A DNA stretch of 64,000 nucleotides, from positions 1 to 64,000 of the forward strand of contig NZ_FNUY01000004.1 in assembly GCF_900108245.1 (NCBI RefSeq). The letters are read 5' to 3'. Source of the DNA: Allobosea lathyri. GTDB taxonomy: Bacteria > Pseudomonadota > Alphaproteobacteria > Rhizobiales > Beijerinckiaceae. This document shows positions 37,207-45,880 of the stretch, in pieces (position 1 is the stretch's first letter; every line of letters starts with the position of its first letter). The translations under genes and the position numbers were made by a program. The notes below the pieces were generated by a model. The model saw only the letters and a list, made by a program, of their open reading frames with translations, was not told the origin of the DNA and did not search any database.

Positions 37207-38957
37207 GTGGAGCGGCGAAAACGCTCGGCGATGAGCAGCAGCGCCGTCACCACGATGAAGACGACGACCGACACCGCCGCCAGCGTCGGGTTGAGCTGGA
37301 GGATCATGTCGTCCCACATCTGCTTGGGCAGCGTCGTCTTGATGCCGCCGCTGACGAAGATCGCGATGGTCAGCTCGTCGAAGGAGGTGATGAAGGAAAA
37401 CAGGAAAGCCGCGATCAAACCGCCCTTCACCAGCGGAACCGTGACGGCCGTCAGCGTGCGGAAGCGATTGGCGCCAAGCGTCGCCGCCGCCTGGTCGAGC
37501 CTCTGGTCGTAGGTCTTCAACACCGCCGACAAAGTGACCACGGCAAAGGGGATCGCCAGCACGGTATGGCCGATGACGAGGCCGAGATCGGTCGCGATCA
37601 GGCCTAGCCGGGCGAACAGGTAGAACATGCCGACTGCTATGACGATGCGCGGCACGATCATCGGGGCGAGGAAGAAGGCGAAGATCAGCCCGCCCCAGCG
37701 CGTGCGGCTATTGGCCAGAGCCAGGGCCGCGAAGCCCCCGATACAGGTCGCCAGCAGCGCCGTCGCGAAGGCGACGAGGAAGGAGCGCAGCGTCGCCTGC
37801 AGCCAGAGCGGCGAATCCAGATAGGTCTGGAACCAGCGCAGGCTGTAGCCCGGCGGCGGGAAGTCGAGAAACTGCGAAGAGGTGAAACCGAGCGGAATGA
37901 CGAGCAGCGTCGGCAGCACCAGGAAGCCGATCAGGATCCAGGCGAAGACCGGCAAGGCCAGCGCGCAGGCGGCCCTGCCGAACAGACTGCGAAAAAGCCG
38001 GGCAAGCATGGCACTGGCTGTCGCAAGCCCGGCGAGAATGGCGAGCCCGGCATTGCGGACAAGCCCCCTGCTCTCCTGCGCCGCGCCGCCGGAAATCGAC
38101 GATATCCCGAAGAGCCGGTCGTAGATCCAGCAGGCCAGCAGAGCGGCGGCCAGCATCATCGCCGCCAGCGCGCCGGCGAAGGGCCAGTTCAGCAGCTCCT
38201 GAACCTGCGTGATGATGAGCTGCGCCAGCATCGTCTCGCGCCGCCCGCCCAGGAAGGCCGGCACGATGAAGAAGCCGAGCGAGGAGATGAAGACCAGCAG
38301 TCCCGCAGCGGTGACGCCCGGAAGCGACAGCTTGAAATAGACGAGCCAGAAGGCATGCGCAGGCGAAGCGCCCAGCGTCTGCGCCGCCTGGACGAGGCGG
38401 CGGTCGATGCCGATCATCACCGGCAACATGGTCATGACGGCGAGAGGCACCATCGCATGAACCATGCCGACCATCACGCCGAACTCGTTGTGAAGCAGCG
38501 GCAGCGGCTGATCGACGACCCCCGTCCCCATCAGCAGATTGTTGATCACGCCGCTGCGGCCAAGCACGATCATCCAGGCGAAGGTCTTGACGAGATAGCT
38601 CGTCCAGAACGGCACCATGACGAAGAGCAGCATCCGGCCGCGAAAGAATTCCGGCATGCGCGCAAGCCAATAGGCCAGCGGATAACCGATGAGCAGCGAT
38701 ATCAGCGCGGTGTTGCCGGCGATCTTGAAAGTGATGCCGAGGACACGGAGATAGACGTCGGTCGCCGCGATACGCTGATAGGTCGCGATCGAAAGATCGC
38801 CTTTGGCGGGATCGACGATGCTGAGGCCGAGCAGTTGCGCGACCGGATAGACGAAGAAAACCGCCAGAAAGATCAATCCGGGCGCGGCAAGCCACAGCGC
38901 GCTCAGGCGCGGCAATCGCAGGGCACTGAAGAAACCGGTCGCCGCAGCCTGGCTCAT
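37203..38957 (-). CDS. ABC transporter permease, two permease domains fused in one chain
   Basis: The 584-residue protein contains two binding-protein-dependent permease domains. In the first (about 1-290) the EAA-loop-like segment is Q-A-A-Q-T-L-G-A-S-P-A-H-A-F. In the second (about 325-584) it is Q-A-A-A-T-L-G-A-N-R-F-R-T-L. These correspond to PotB-like and PotC-like subunits normally made separately. The start overlaps the ATPase stop (ATGA at 38954-38957). With the ATPase and binding protein it forms a polyamine/spermidine-type importer. Confidence 0.9.
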   Translation of the reverse strand: MSQAAATGFFSALRLPRLSALWLAAPGLIFLAVFFVYPVAQLLGLSIVDPAKGDLSIATYQRIAATDVYLRVLGITFKIAGNTALISLLIGYPLAYWLARMPEFFRGRMLLFVMVPFWTSYLVKTFAWMIVLGRSGVINNLLMGTGVVDQPLPLLHNEFGVMVGMVHAMVPLAVMTMLPVMIGIDRRLVQAAQTLGASPAHAFWLVYFKLSLPGVTAAGLLVFISSLGFFIVPAFLGGRRETMLAQLIITQVQELLNWPFAGALAAMMLAAALLACWIYDRLFGISSISGGAAQESRGLVRNAGLAILAGLATASAMLARLFRSLFGRAACALALPVFAWILIGFLVLPTLLVIPLGFTSSQFLDFPPPGYSLRWFQTYLDSPLWLQATLRSFLVAFATALLATCIGGFAALALANSRTRWGGLIFAFFLAPMIVPRIVIAVGMFYLFARLGLIATDLGLVIGHTVLAIPFAVVTLSAVLKTYDQRLDQAAATLGANRFRTLTAVTVPLVKGGLIAAFLFSFITSFDELTIAIFVSGGIKTTLPKQMWDDMILQLNPTLAAVSVVVFIVVTALLLIAERFRRST

Positions 38958-40024
38958 GACACCAGCACCGCCTTGTCGCGCGGCCAGCCGGCCACGATCT
39001 GCTGGCCGAGCTCCGGCACGGTTTCGCCCTGCTGGAGGCGCAGCGTCACAGTGGCGCCCTCACTGAGTGTGGCGATGACCCGGGTCTCCGATCCCGCATA
39101 GACGATCTCGGCGACGATACCCGTGACATGGCCGCCATCGGCGGCACCAAGCCGCAGATGCTCCGGCCGCACGACGAGCGCGCCGCCCTCGCCAACGGGC
39201 GTGGCATCGGACGGCAGCGCGAAGCTGCCATGGGGTGTCTCGATCCGGCTTGCGCCGGTCGCGAAAGTGCCGCGGAAGATGTTGGAGATGCCGATGAAAT
39301 CGGCCGCAAACGCCGTGCGCGGCCGCTCATAGATCTCACGTGGCGAGCCGAGCTGCTCGATGCGCGCATGGTTCATCAGGCAGATCCGGTCGGACAGCGC
39401 CAGCGCCTCCTCCTGATCATGCGTGACATAGACGATCGTCGCGCCGCTCTCGCGATGCAGCCGCTTGATCTCGATCTGCATGTGCTCGCGCAGCTTCTTG
39501 TCGAGCGCGCCCAGCGGTTCGTCCATCAGGATGATCGAGGGCTGGTAGACGAAACACCGCGCCAGCGCGACGCGCTGCTGCTGGCCGCCCGAGAGCTCGC
39601 GCGGAAAGCGCGCCGCGAGATGGCCAAGATGCACCATGCCCAGTGCGGCATCGACACGCTTGGCAACCTCGGCAGAGGGCCGCCCGCGCATCTTCAGGGG
39701 GAAGGCGATGTTCTCGGCGACCGTCAGATGCGGAAAGAGCGCATAATGCTGGAACACCAACCCGATATCGCGTTGGTGAACCGGCATGCGCGACTGGTCG
39801 CGCCCGTCGATGACGACGCGCCCTTCGGTGGCGTCGACGAGACCGCAGATCAGTTGCAGCAGCGTCGTCTTGCCCGAGCCGGACGGGCCCAGCAACGTGA
39901 GGAACTCGCCTTCCCTCACCGCCAGAGAGGTCGGATCGAGAGCCGTAGTCGCGCCGTAGCGCTTGCACAGACCCTCGACCAGAAGCTTCGGCGGCGCCTC
40001 GCCACCGGGCGCGTTCATCGTCAT
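38954..40024 (-). CDS. ABC transporter ATP-binding protein, PotA-like
   Basis: The 356 residues include Walker A G-P-S-G-S-G-K-T-T, the Q-loop F-Q-H-Y-A-L-F-P-H, signature L-S-G-G-Q-Q-Q-R-V, Walker B I-I-L-M-D-E-P-L, and the H-loop V-T-H-D-Q-E-E-A. A C-terminal TOBE domain (about 275-350) is typical of the PotA/FbpC/CysA group. It lies between the binding protein, 20 bases upstream, and the overlapping fused permease. Confidence 0.93.
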   Translation of the reverse strand: MTMNAPGGEAPPKLLVEGLCKRYGATTALDPTSLAVREGEFLTLLGPSGSGKTTLLQLICGLVDATEGRVVIDGRDQSRMPVHQRDIGLVFQHYALFPHLTVAENIAFPLKMRGRPSAEVAKRVDAALGMVHLGHLAARFPRELSGGQQQRVALARCFVYQPSIILMDEPLGALDKKLREHMQIEIKRLHRESGATIVYVTHDQEEALALSDRICLMNHARIEQLGSPREIYERPRTAFAADFIGISNIFRGTFATGASRIETPHGSFALPSDATPVGEGGALVVRPEHLRLGAADGGHVTGIVAEIVYAGSETRVIATLSEGATVTLRLQQGETVPELGQQIVAGWPRDKAVLVS

Positions 40025-40043
40025 GACCAGACCGTCCCGGCTG

Positions 40044-41111
40044 TCAGACCAGAAGCCAGCTATTGAAGCGCTCGGTGACGGCTGCGCGATTGGCGCTCCA
40101 CCAAGCCTCGTTGGCGATGGCCATCTGCTTCAGATTGTCGGGCGAGGTCGGCAGGGATTTCGCCCGATCGGCCGGAATCGTCTTGTAGGCGTCGAGATTG
40201 GTCGGGCCATAGGCCAGGATCTCGGTGTAAAGCGCCTGGGCTTTGGGGTCCGAGCAGAACTTGATGAACTGGCGCCCGACATCCGAACGCGGGCCGCCCT
40301 TGGGCATGCCCCAGCCCTCGATCGAATAGAGGCCCTGGGCCCAGACGATCTTGGCTGGCGTGCCACCATCGATCGCCGCCTGGAAACGTGCGTTCCAGCC
40401 TGGCAGCATGTCGACTTCGCCACTTTGGAGCAGCTGGGTCGACTGGGCGCCACCCGTCCACCAGACCGCGATGTGCGGCTTGATCTTGTCGAGCACCTTG
40501 AAGGCGCGCTCGACATCGAGCGGATAGAGCTTGTCGAGCGGCACGCCATCGGCGAGCAGCGCCTGCTCCAGCGTGTCGATCGGATTCTTGCGAAGCGAGC
40601 GGCGGCCCGGAAATTTCTCGACATTGAAGAAGTCGGCCCAGCTCGCGGGCGCCGCCTTCACCCGGTCCGTACGGTAGGCAAAGACGGTGGAATAGACGTC
40701 GGTGCCCATGAAATTCGAGGAGATCGCCTCCGGCATCAGCTGCGGCACGTCGGCATGCCCAAAGCCGATGGGCTCCAGCAGTCCCTGCGCAGCCAGGATG
40801 TCACGGGCCGACAATGTCAGCGTGCAGACGTCCCAGGTGTAGGATTTGGTCTCGACCATCGCCTTGAACTGGGCGGTGGGCTCGGCTTCGCGCGCGACAT
40901 TGACGACCTTGTTCCCGGTCGCCTTCTCGAAGGGATCGTAAAACGCCTTGCGCCAGGCCTGGCTGAACGGGCCGCCGGGATCGGCGACCGTGATCTGCGT
41001 CGCGGCTGCCGCACGCCCGATGATCGCCGGCGCCCAGAGGCCGGTGGCGGCTGCGCCGCCGGCCAGCTGAAGCAGGCGACGCCGGCTTGGAGTGGTGAAC
41101 ATATCCGTCAT
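40044..41111 (-). CDS. ABC transporter substrate-binding protein (PotD/spermidine-putrescine-like)
   Basis: The ATG at 41111, with GGGGAG upstream, gives 355 residues. The signal S-R-R-R-L-L-Q-L-A-G-G-A-A-A-T-G is Tat-like and ends near G-R-A-A-A-A. The mature part has the bacterial extracellular solute-binding fold: V-A-D-P-G-G-P-F-S-Q-A-W, Y-S-T-V-F-A-Y-R-T-D, F-P-G-R-R-S-L-R-K-N-P, and W-W-T-G-G-A-Q-S-T-Q-L-L. Such proteins bind polyamines, amine-containing compounds or opines. Operon partners point to a substrate that also carries a carboxylate. Confidence 0.88.
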   Translation of the reverse strand: MTDMFTTPSRRRLLQLAGGAAATGLWAPAIIGRAAAATQITVADPGGPFSQAWRKAFYDPFEKATGNKVVNVAREAEPTAQFKAMVETKSYTWDVCTLTLSARDILAAQGLLEPIGFGHADVPQLMPEAISSNFMGTDVYSTVFAYRTDRVKAAPASWADFFNVEKFPGRRSLRKNPIDTLEQALLADGVPLDKLYPLDVERAFKVLDKIKPHIAVWWTGGAQSTQLLQSGEVDMLPGWNARFQAAIDGGTPAKIVWAQGLYSIEGWGMPKGGPRSDVGRQFIKFCSDPKAQALYTEILAYGPTNLDAYKTIPADRAKSLPTSPDNLKQMAIANEAWWSANRAAVTERFNSWLLV

Positions 41112-41176
41112 GATTTTCTCCCCTTCTTGCGGTTTTCCGCGATTTCCCCTGGAGCAATCGAATAAGCGGCAGACGC

Positions 41177-41950
41177 TCAGGCCGTTTTCCGCGCTGCGCG
41201 CTTGGCCAGGAATTCTTCCATCATCCGGGCGGGCTCGCCGGTGGCGTAGGCCTCGCGCTGGTTGCGGATGCCGGCCTGCAGGCATTCGCGGAAGCTTGCC
41301 TCGGTCACTTCGCGGAAGCGGGCCTTGTTCAGCCGCATGGCGACCGGCGGCTTGCCCGCAAGCTCGGTGGCGAGCGCAAGCGCTGCCTCCATCACCTGGC
41401 CCTGCGGGACGATGCGGTTGATCAGGCCGATGCGGAAGCACTCCTCGGCATCCATCATCCGCCCGGTCAGGGTGAGGTCGATCGTGCGGGCAATGCCGAT
41501 CATCTCGCGCATGATCCAGGGACCGGTCACCGAGGCGATGCCGGAATTGATCTCGGGCTGGCCCATGGTGACGCCGGAATGGCCGATGCGCAGGTCGCAG
41601 AGCAGCGCGACCTGGAAGGCCGAACCCGCCGCGACACCGTTCAGCGCAGCGATGATCGGCTTCGAGAGCGAACGGATCAGATCGTAGAGGCGCTCCCATT
41701 CGCCCATCCACACTTCCGCGCGGTCGGGATCGAAAGTCTTCGTCTCGTTCAGGTCCTGGCCGGCGCCGAAGGCGCGCTCGCCCGCACCGGTCAGGATGAT
41801 CGCCCGCACGGCATCATTGGCCTCGAGCTCCTTCAACGCCTCGACGAGGCGGGTGCGCATCGGCTCGTTCCATGCGTTCAGCTTGTCGGGCCGGTTGAGC
41901 GTGAGGATGCCGACTGCACCGCGCACTTCGCTCAGGACGAATTCCTTCAT
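41177..41950 (-). CDS. Crotonase-superfamily protein (enoyl-CoA hydratase/isomerase family)
   Basis: The 257-residue crotonase fold has the first oxyanion-hole segment E-R-A-F-G-A-G-Q-D-L and the second A-A-L-N-G-V-A-A-G-S-A-F. Of the two catalytic glutamates of hydratases, the second is kept (Glu133 in G-Q-P-E-I), but the first is replaced by Gln113 in S-A-F-Q-V-A-L-L-C-D. The exact 20-residue spacing matches Glu144/Glu164 of rat hydratase. Isomerase, dehalogenase-like or other CoA chemistry is therefore as likely as hydration. It is the first gene of the operon and faces an IclR-family gene. Confidence 0.9.
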   Translation of the reverse strand: MKEFVLSEVRGAVGILTLNRPDKLNAWNEPMRTRLVEALKELEANDAVRAIILTGAGERAFGAGQDLNETKTFDPDRAEVWMGEWERLYDLIRSLSKPIIAALNGVAAGSAFQVALLCDLRIGHSGVTMGQPEINSGIASVTGPWIMREMIGIARTIDLTLTGRMMDAEECFRIGLINRIVPQGQVMEAALALATELAGKPPVAMRLNKARFREVTEASFRECLQAGIRNQREAYATGEPARMMEEFLAKRAARKTA

Positions 41951-41974
41951 GACCTCGATCTCCGCGATGACATT

Positions 41975-41991
41975 TTATCGACATACGATAA
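41975..41991. promoter_or_regulatory. Predicted IclR-family operator, site 1
   Basis: TTATCG-ACATA-CGATAA is a 17-bp palindrome in the 122-base spacer between the divergent crotonase and iclR genes. It is 25 bases from the crotonase start and has the same design as the site at 42948-42964. Confidence 0.75.
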
Positions 41992-42072
41992 GTTATATTG
42001 AATGATTGATTGGACCGGGCGCCTTGTCAACCGGGTTTGTCGCCGCCAATGATCCGGCCAGGAGTAAGCAGC

Positions 42073-42891
42073 ATGTCGACGCTCGATACGAGCAAGCCCG
42101 CCAAGGCCAGGCCCAGCGCCCCCGCCAAGGAGAAAAGCGACGATCCCTTGATGGTGGCGTCCGTGGAAAAGGCATTCCGCGTTCTGTCGGCCTTTGGGCG
42201 CCAGCATCCCTCGCTGAACCTGTCGCAGGTCGCGACTGTCACCGGGATGGATCTGAGTTCGGCGCAGCGCTTCACCCACACGCTGACGCGGCTCGGCTAC
42301 CTGCATAAGGACAGCGAGACCAAGCGCTTCGAGCTGACGGCCAAGACGCTCGATATGGGCCACCACTTCTTCCGCGGCAGCCGCCTGGTCGACCGGGCGA
42401 TGCCCTATCTCATGCATCTCAGCAAGGAGACGGAGGAAACCGTCAATCTGACGACCTTGCAGGATACCGAGATCATCTTCGTCTCGCGCTTCCTCAGCCG
42501 GCACGTGCTCAATACCGACGTCATCATCGGCACGCGCATGCCGGCTTTCTGCGCGGCGCCGGGTATAGCGATGCTCTCGCGGCTACCCGAGGACGAAGCG
42601 ATGGCGATCATCGATCGCTCCGACCTGAAGCCGCACACGCCCTCGACGACCTGGAGCCGCGAAGCGCTGCTCGCCAAGCTGCGCGATGCGAAAGCCAAGG
42701 GCTATGCCACCGCCTTCGAGGAATTCTACCATGGCGATGCCTCGATCGCCGCGCCGATCCTGGACCATCGCGGCCGGCCCGAGGGCGCGGTCAACGTCGC
42801 CGTCTCCTGTTCGCGCTATTCGCGCGAGGAGGTGGTCGCGCGCTTCTCGTCCCTGATCATTGCTGCCGGCCACGCGATTTCGCGCACCTGA
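42073..42891 (+). CDS. IclR-family transcriptional regulator
   Basis: The ATG at 42073, with GGAG upstream, gives 272 residues. The N-terminal winged helix (about 35-95) has V-A-S-V-E-K-A-F-R-V-L, L-N-L-S-Q-V-A-T-V-T-G-M-D-L-S-S-A-Q-R-F-T-H-T-L and L-G-Y-L. The C-terminal effector domain follows, with V-I-I-G-T-R-M-P-A-F-C-A-A-P-G and G-Y-A-T-A-F-E-E. It is divergent from the importer operon and directly upstream of the amine oxidase genes, with matching palindromes at both, so it probably controls the whole locus in response to the pathway substrate or a CoA or keto intermediate. Confidence 0.92.
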   Translation: MSTLDTSKPAKARPSAPAKEKSDDPLMVASVEKAFRVLSAFGRQHPSLNLSQVATVTGMDLSSAQRFTHTLTRLGYLHKDSETKRFELTAKTLDMGHHFFRGSRLVDRAMPYLMHLSKETEETVNLTTLQDTEIIFVSRFLSRHVLNTDVIIGTRMPAFCAAPGIAMLSRLPEDEAMAIIDRSDLKPHTPSTTWSREALLAKLRDAKAKGYATAFEEFYHGDASIAAPILDHRGRPEGAVNVAVSCSRYSREEVVARFSSLIIAAGHAISRT

Positions 42892-42947
42892 TATCGGTCG
42901 GGAGCGATTGACAGCTCGCGCTCACTTCTATCATCATACGCAAAGAC

Positions 42948-42964
42948 TTATCGTATAGCGATAA
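42948..42964. promoter_or_regulatory. Predicted IclR-family operator, site 2
   Basis: TTATCG-TATAG-CGATAA lies 27 bases before the start of the 2Fe-2S subunit gene. Both six-base arms are identical to those of the site at 41975-41991, and only the five central bases differ. Confidence 0.75.
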
Positions 42965-42990
42965 ACGATGTGTAGTTCGATGGGATCGCC

Positions 42991-43305
42991 ATGACCCGTT
43001 CGGGATCGGCAGAAGCGCAGTTCATTCGTGCCGTCCCGCGCCGCGGGGCGTCGGTGCCGCTGACACTGGATGGCCAGGCGATCATGGCAACCGAAGGCGA
43101 GTCTGTGCTGGCTGCCCTGCTGAGCCAGCGCGGCTTCCTGCGTCGCCTCGAATTTGGCGGCGAGCCGCGCGCCGGCTTTTGCCTGATGGGAGCCTGCCAG
43201 GATTGCTGGGTCTGGACCGAAACCGGCGGCCGGCTGCGCGCCTGCACGACGCCGGTTGCGGCGGGAATGGCATTGTCGACAGCCACACCGGCTTTGCGGC
43301 CATGA
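42991..43305 (+). CDS. 2Fe-2S small subunit of an HcnA/OoxA-like dehydrogenase
   Basis: The 104-residue protein contains the ferredoxin-like cluster motif C-L-M-G-A-C-Q-D-C (cysteines spaced 5 and 3) and a fourth Cys in R-A-C-T-T-P. This is the small iron-sulfur subunit of heterotrimeric amine-oxidising dehydrogenases such as HcnABC, opine oxidases and D-hydroxyproline dehydrogenase. It is the first gene of a three-gene plus-strand unit behind an IclR-type palindrome. The next frame begins directly after its stop codon. Confidence 0.9.
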   Translation: MTRSGSAEAQFIRAVPRRGASVPLTLDGQAIMATEGESVLAALLSQRGFLRRLEFGGEPRAGFCLMGACQDCWVWTETGGRLRACTTPVAAGMALSTATPALRP

Positions 43306-44682
43306 TTGATTTCGACCGTGGCTGACATCGTCATCATCGGCGACGGGCCGGCCGGCATGAACGCCGCTGCCGTCGTTCATGCCCACGGGCATCGGCCGAT
43401 CCTGATCACCGAGAGCCGACAGGCCGGCGGACAGGGCTACCGCAGACCTTCTCCCGGGCTGGAACTCGACATGCCCTCGCTGATGGGCAGCGAAGCCGGC
43501 AAATACTTAGCGCTCCACGCCCGGTTCGAGGCCATACGCAGCGCGATCGACTATCGCCAGAACACGCTGGTCTGGAACATCGAGAACCGCACCCTTCATC
43601 TGCTGCGCGATGGTGTGGCATCGACCCAAAGCTTCGATGCTCTGATCCTGGCGACAGGCGCGATGGACCGCATCGCCCCGGTTCCGGGCTGGACCCTGCC
43701 GGGCGTGTTTACCCTCGGCGGCGCTCAGGTGGCGCTGAAGGATCAGGGCTGCTTCATAGGCCGGCGTGTCGCGTTTGTGGGTTCGTCGCCACTGCTGGCG
43801 CTCGCCGCGCAACAATACCGCAAGCTCGGAGCCGACGTCGTCGTCATCGCGGATACGACGCCGCTTCTGGACAAGGTGGCCGCGCTTCCATCATTGGCGA
43901 ACTCACCGCGAACCCTGCTGCGCGGTCTGGCCTATCTCGGCGGCGCGTGGCGCGCAGGCGTGCCGGTGCTGAACGGCGTAACGGCCCTCGCGATCGAAGG
44001 CGACGACCACGTCATCGCAATCACGCTGAAGGATTCCGGAAATCGCGACAGGCGTTTTGCCTGCGACGCCGTCGCTCTCGGCTATGGCCTCAAACCCGAG
44101 ACGCAGCTGGCGGAACTGGCCGGCGCGACGCTGGTCTACGACGAGACATTCCGGCTGTGGCTGCCGCGAACCGACGCTTATGGTCGCGCCGGCCCCGGTC
44201 TCTATCTGGCCGGAGACGGTGCCGCGATCGGAGGCGCGGATGCGGCCGAGGCAAGCGGCGCTCTTGCGGCCCATGCAGCCCTGGCCGATCTCGGTTTTGC
44301 CGAGCCTGGAGCAACCATGCTCGGGCTTCGTCGCCGGGTCGGCCGCCTGCGGGCGTTCCAGCAGGGGCTGGCGCGGGCTTTTGCCTGGCCCGTTGCCCAG
44401 ATAGGCGCCCTTGCCGACAGCGTGACCTTGTGCCGTTGCGAGAACGTCTCGGTTGGCGACGTCAGGCGCGCGATGGATCAGGAGCTCGGCCCCGTGGAAA
44501 TCAACCGCGTCAAGGCGATGACGCGCTGTGGCATGGGACGGTGCCAGGGCCGGGTCTGCGGTCCATCATTGCAGGAGATCGTCGCAGGCCATGCCGGCAT
44601 TGCCGGCGCCGCCGCCGGCCGATTGCGCGTGCAGGCTCCAGTCAAGCCGATCGCCCTGGCAGCGGCGGACGCCATTTCATGA
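43306..44682 (+). CDS. FAD/NAD(P)-binding subunit of an HcnB/OoxA-like dehydrogenase
   Basis: The frame opens with TTG at 43306, immediately after the previous stop, or GTG at 43318 where V-A-D-I-V-I-I-G-D-G-P-A-G begins; both are non-ATG and I cannot decide between them. About 458 residues include a second dinucleotide fold at V-A-F-V-G-S-S-P-L-L-A-L-A-A. A C-terminal BFD-like iron-sulfur region follows, with C-R-C-E-N-V-S and C-G-M-G-R-C-Q-G-R-V-C. This architecture is that of HcnB and opine oxidase subunit A. It should pass electrons from the oxidase subunit. Confidence 0.9.
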   Translation: MISTVADIVIIGDGPAGMNAAAVVHAHGHRPILITESRQAGGQGYRRPSPGLELDMPSLMGSEAGKYLALHARFEAIRSAIDYRQNTLVWNIENRTLHLLRDGVASTQSFDALILATGAMDRIAPVPGWTLPGVFTLGGAQVALKDQGCFIGRRVAFVGSSPLLALAAQQYRKLGADVVVIADTTPLLDKVAALPSLANSPRTLLRGLAYLGGAWRAGVPVLNGVTALAIEGDDHVIAITLKDSGNRDRRFACDAVALGYGLKPETQLAELAGATLVYDETFRLWLPRTDAYGRAGPGLYLAGDGAAIGGADAAEASGALAAHAALADLGFAEPGATMLGLRRRVGRLRAFQQGLARAFAWPVAQIGALADSVTLCRCENVSVGDVRRAMDQELGPVEINRVKAMTRCGMGRCQGRVCGPSLQEIVAGHAGIAGAAAGRLRVQAPVKPIALAAADAIS

Positions 44683-45863
44683 GCCGTCTCACGGTCGATG
44701 TCGCCATCATCGGTGGTGGCCTGATCGGGGCCTGGTCGGCCTATTTCCTGGCTAGGCGCGACAAGCGCGTCGTCATCATCGAGAAAGGCGTCGTCGGGGC
44801 GCAGTCGAGCGGCACCAACTTCGGCAATCTGCGGCTTCAGGGCCGCTTCCCCGGCCAGTACCCCTTGTCGCTGCGCTCCCAGGCCTTGTGGGAGCAGCTG
44901 GAGGACCTGATTGGCGATCGCTGCGAATTCGAACAGACCGGCCATCTCTACCTCTCCTTCGATCAGAAGGAGCGCGAAAAGATCGAGGCTTATGCGGCCG
45001 TCTCGGAGACCTACGGGCTCACGATCGACCATCTCGAACCGTCGGACCTGCGCCGCCGCTGGCCCTGGTTGAGCGAGCGGGTCGTGGCCGCCACCTTCTC
45101 GGCGCGTGACGCCACGGCCAACCCACGTCTCGTCACCCCCGCCGTCGCGCGCGCCGCAAAAGGCTTGGGCGTCACGGTCATCGAGCACTGCCGCGTGACC
45201 GAGATCGGCAGTGGTGGCGGCGCCTTCACGGTGAAGACCGATACCGGGACTGAGATCGACTGCGGCCAGGTGATCAACGCCGCCGGCGCCTGGGCGCTCG
45301 CCATTGCCGAGCAGTTCGGCGAGACCGCGCCGCTCTTCCCAGCCGGCCCTCCGCAATTCGTGACGGAGCCCTATCCCTATTTCATCGAGCCCTCCATCCA
45401 GGCTGTCGACGGCTCCGTGATCTTCCGCCAGATTCCGCGCGGCAACATCATCCTGGCGGGCTATCCGAGAACTGCCGCCGATCCCGTTGCAAACCGCGCC
45501 CCGGTTCCGGCCGCCAAGACGCTCTCCGCGATGCAGTCGCTCGCCAAGGTCGTGCCCGCTCTCGCCAATTGCCATGTCATCCGCGTCTGGTCGGGCATCG
45601 AGGGCTATCTGCCCGACATGGTGCCGGTGATCGGGCCGAGCCGGACGACGCCGGGCCTTTTCCACGCTTTCGGCTTCTGCGGACACGGCTTCCAGATCGG
45701 CCCCGGTGTCGGCCTGTGCCTGAGCGAAATGATCGTCGATGGGGAAACTGCGACCCCGTTGGAGCCGTTCTCGATCGCCCGCTTCGAGAACCCCGTCGAA
45801 ACCGACGAGAAGTTCCGCCGCGAGTTCGATTCGGAGCCGGCTCCTGACCGTAGCGCCAGCTAG
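44679..45863 (+). CDS. FAD-dependent amine oxidase subunit (DAO family, HcnC/OoxB-like)
   Basis: The ATG at 44679 overlaps the previous stop (ATGA) and gives 394 residues. The N-terminal FAD site is V-A-I-I-G-G-G-L-I-G-A-W-S-A, and the body follows the glycine/D-amino acid oxidase (DAO) fold, with V-I-N-A-A-G-A-W-A, W-S-G-I-E-G-Y-L-P-D-M-V-P-V-I-G and F-G-F-C-G-H-G-F-Q-I-G-P-G-V-G. It is the catalytic subunit that would oxidise a secondary amine, imino acid or D-amino acid. With the two upstream genes it forms a complete membrane-linked or soluble dehydrogenase. Confidence 0.91.
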   Translation: MSRLTVDVAIIGGGLIGAWSAYFLARRDKRVVIIEKGVVGAQSSGTNFGNLRLQGRFPGQYPLSLRSQALWEQLEDLIGDRCEFEQTGHLYLSFDQKEREKIEAYAAVSETYGLTIDHLEPSDLRRRWPWLSERVVAATFSARDATANPRLVTPAVARAAKGLGVTVIEHCRVTEIGSGGGAFTVKTDTGTEIDCGQVINAAGAWALAIAEQFGETAPLFPAGPPQFVTEPYPYFIEPSIQAVDGSVIFRQIPRGNIILAGYPRTAADPVANRAPVPAAKTLSAMQSLAKVVPALANCHVIRVWSGIEGYLPDMVPVIGPSRTTPGLFHAFGFCGHGFQIGPGVGLCLSEMIVDGETATPLEPFSIARFENPVETDEKFRREFDSEPAPDRSAS

Positions 45864-45880
45864 CAAGGACGAGCGGCGCG

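Noticed and set aside
33172..37512. Long plus-strand frames opposite the chemoreceptor and the acyl-CoA ligase
   Set aside because: Both are antisense shadows of genes with complete motif sets, and their translations show the Arg/Asp/Gln-rich bias of a complementary frame.
43947..45863. A 638-codon frame suggesting a large fused oxidase
   Set aside because: The first 240 codons are an Arg-rich shadow of the FAD/NAD subunit gene. The oxidase begins at the ATG at 44679, overlapping the previous stop.
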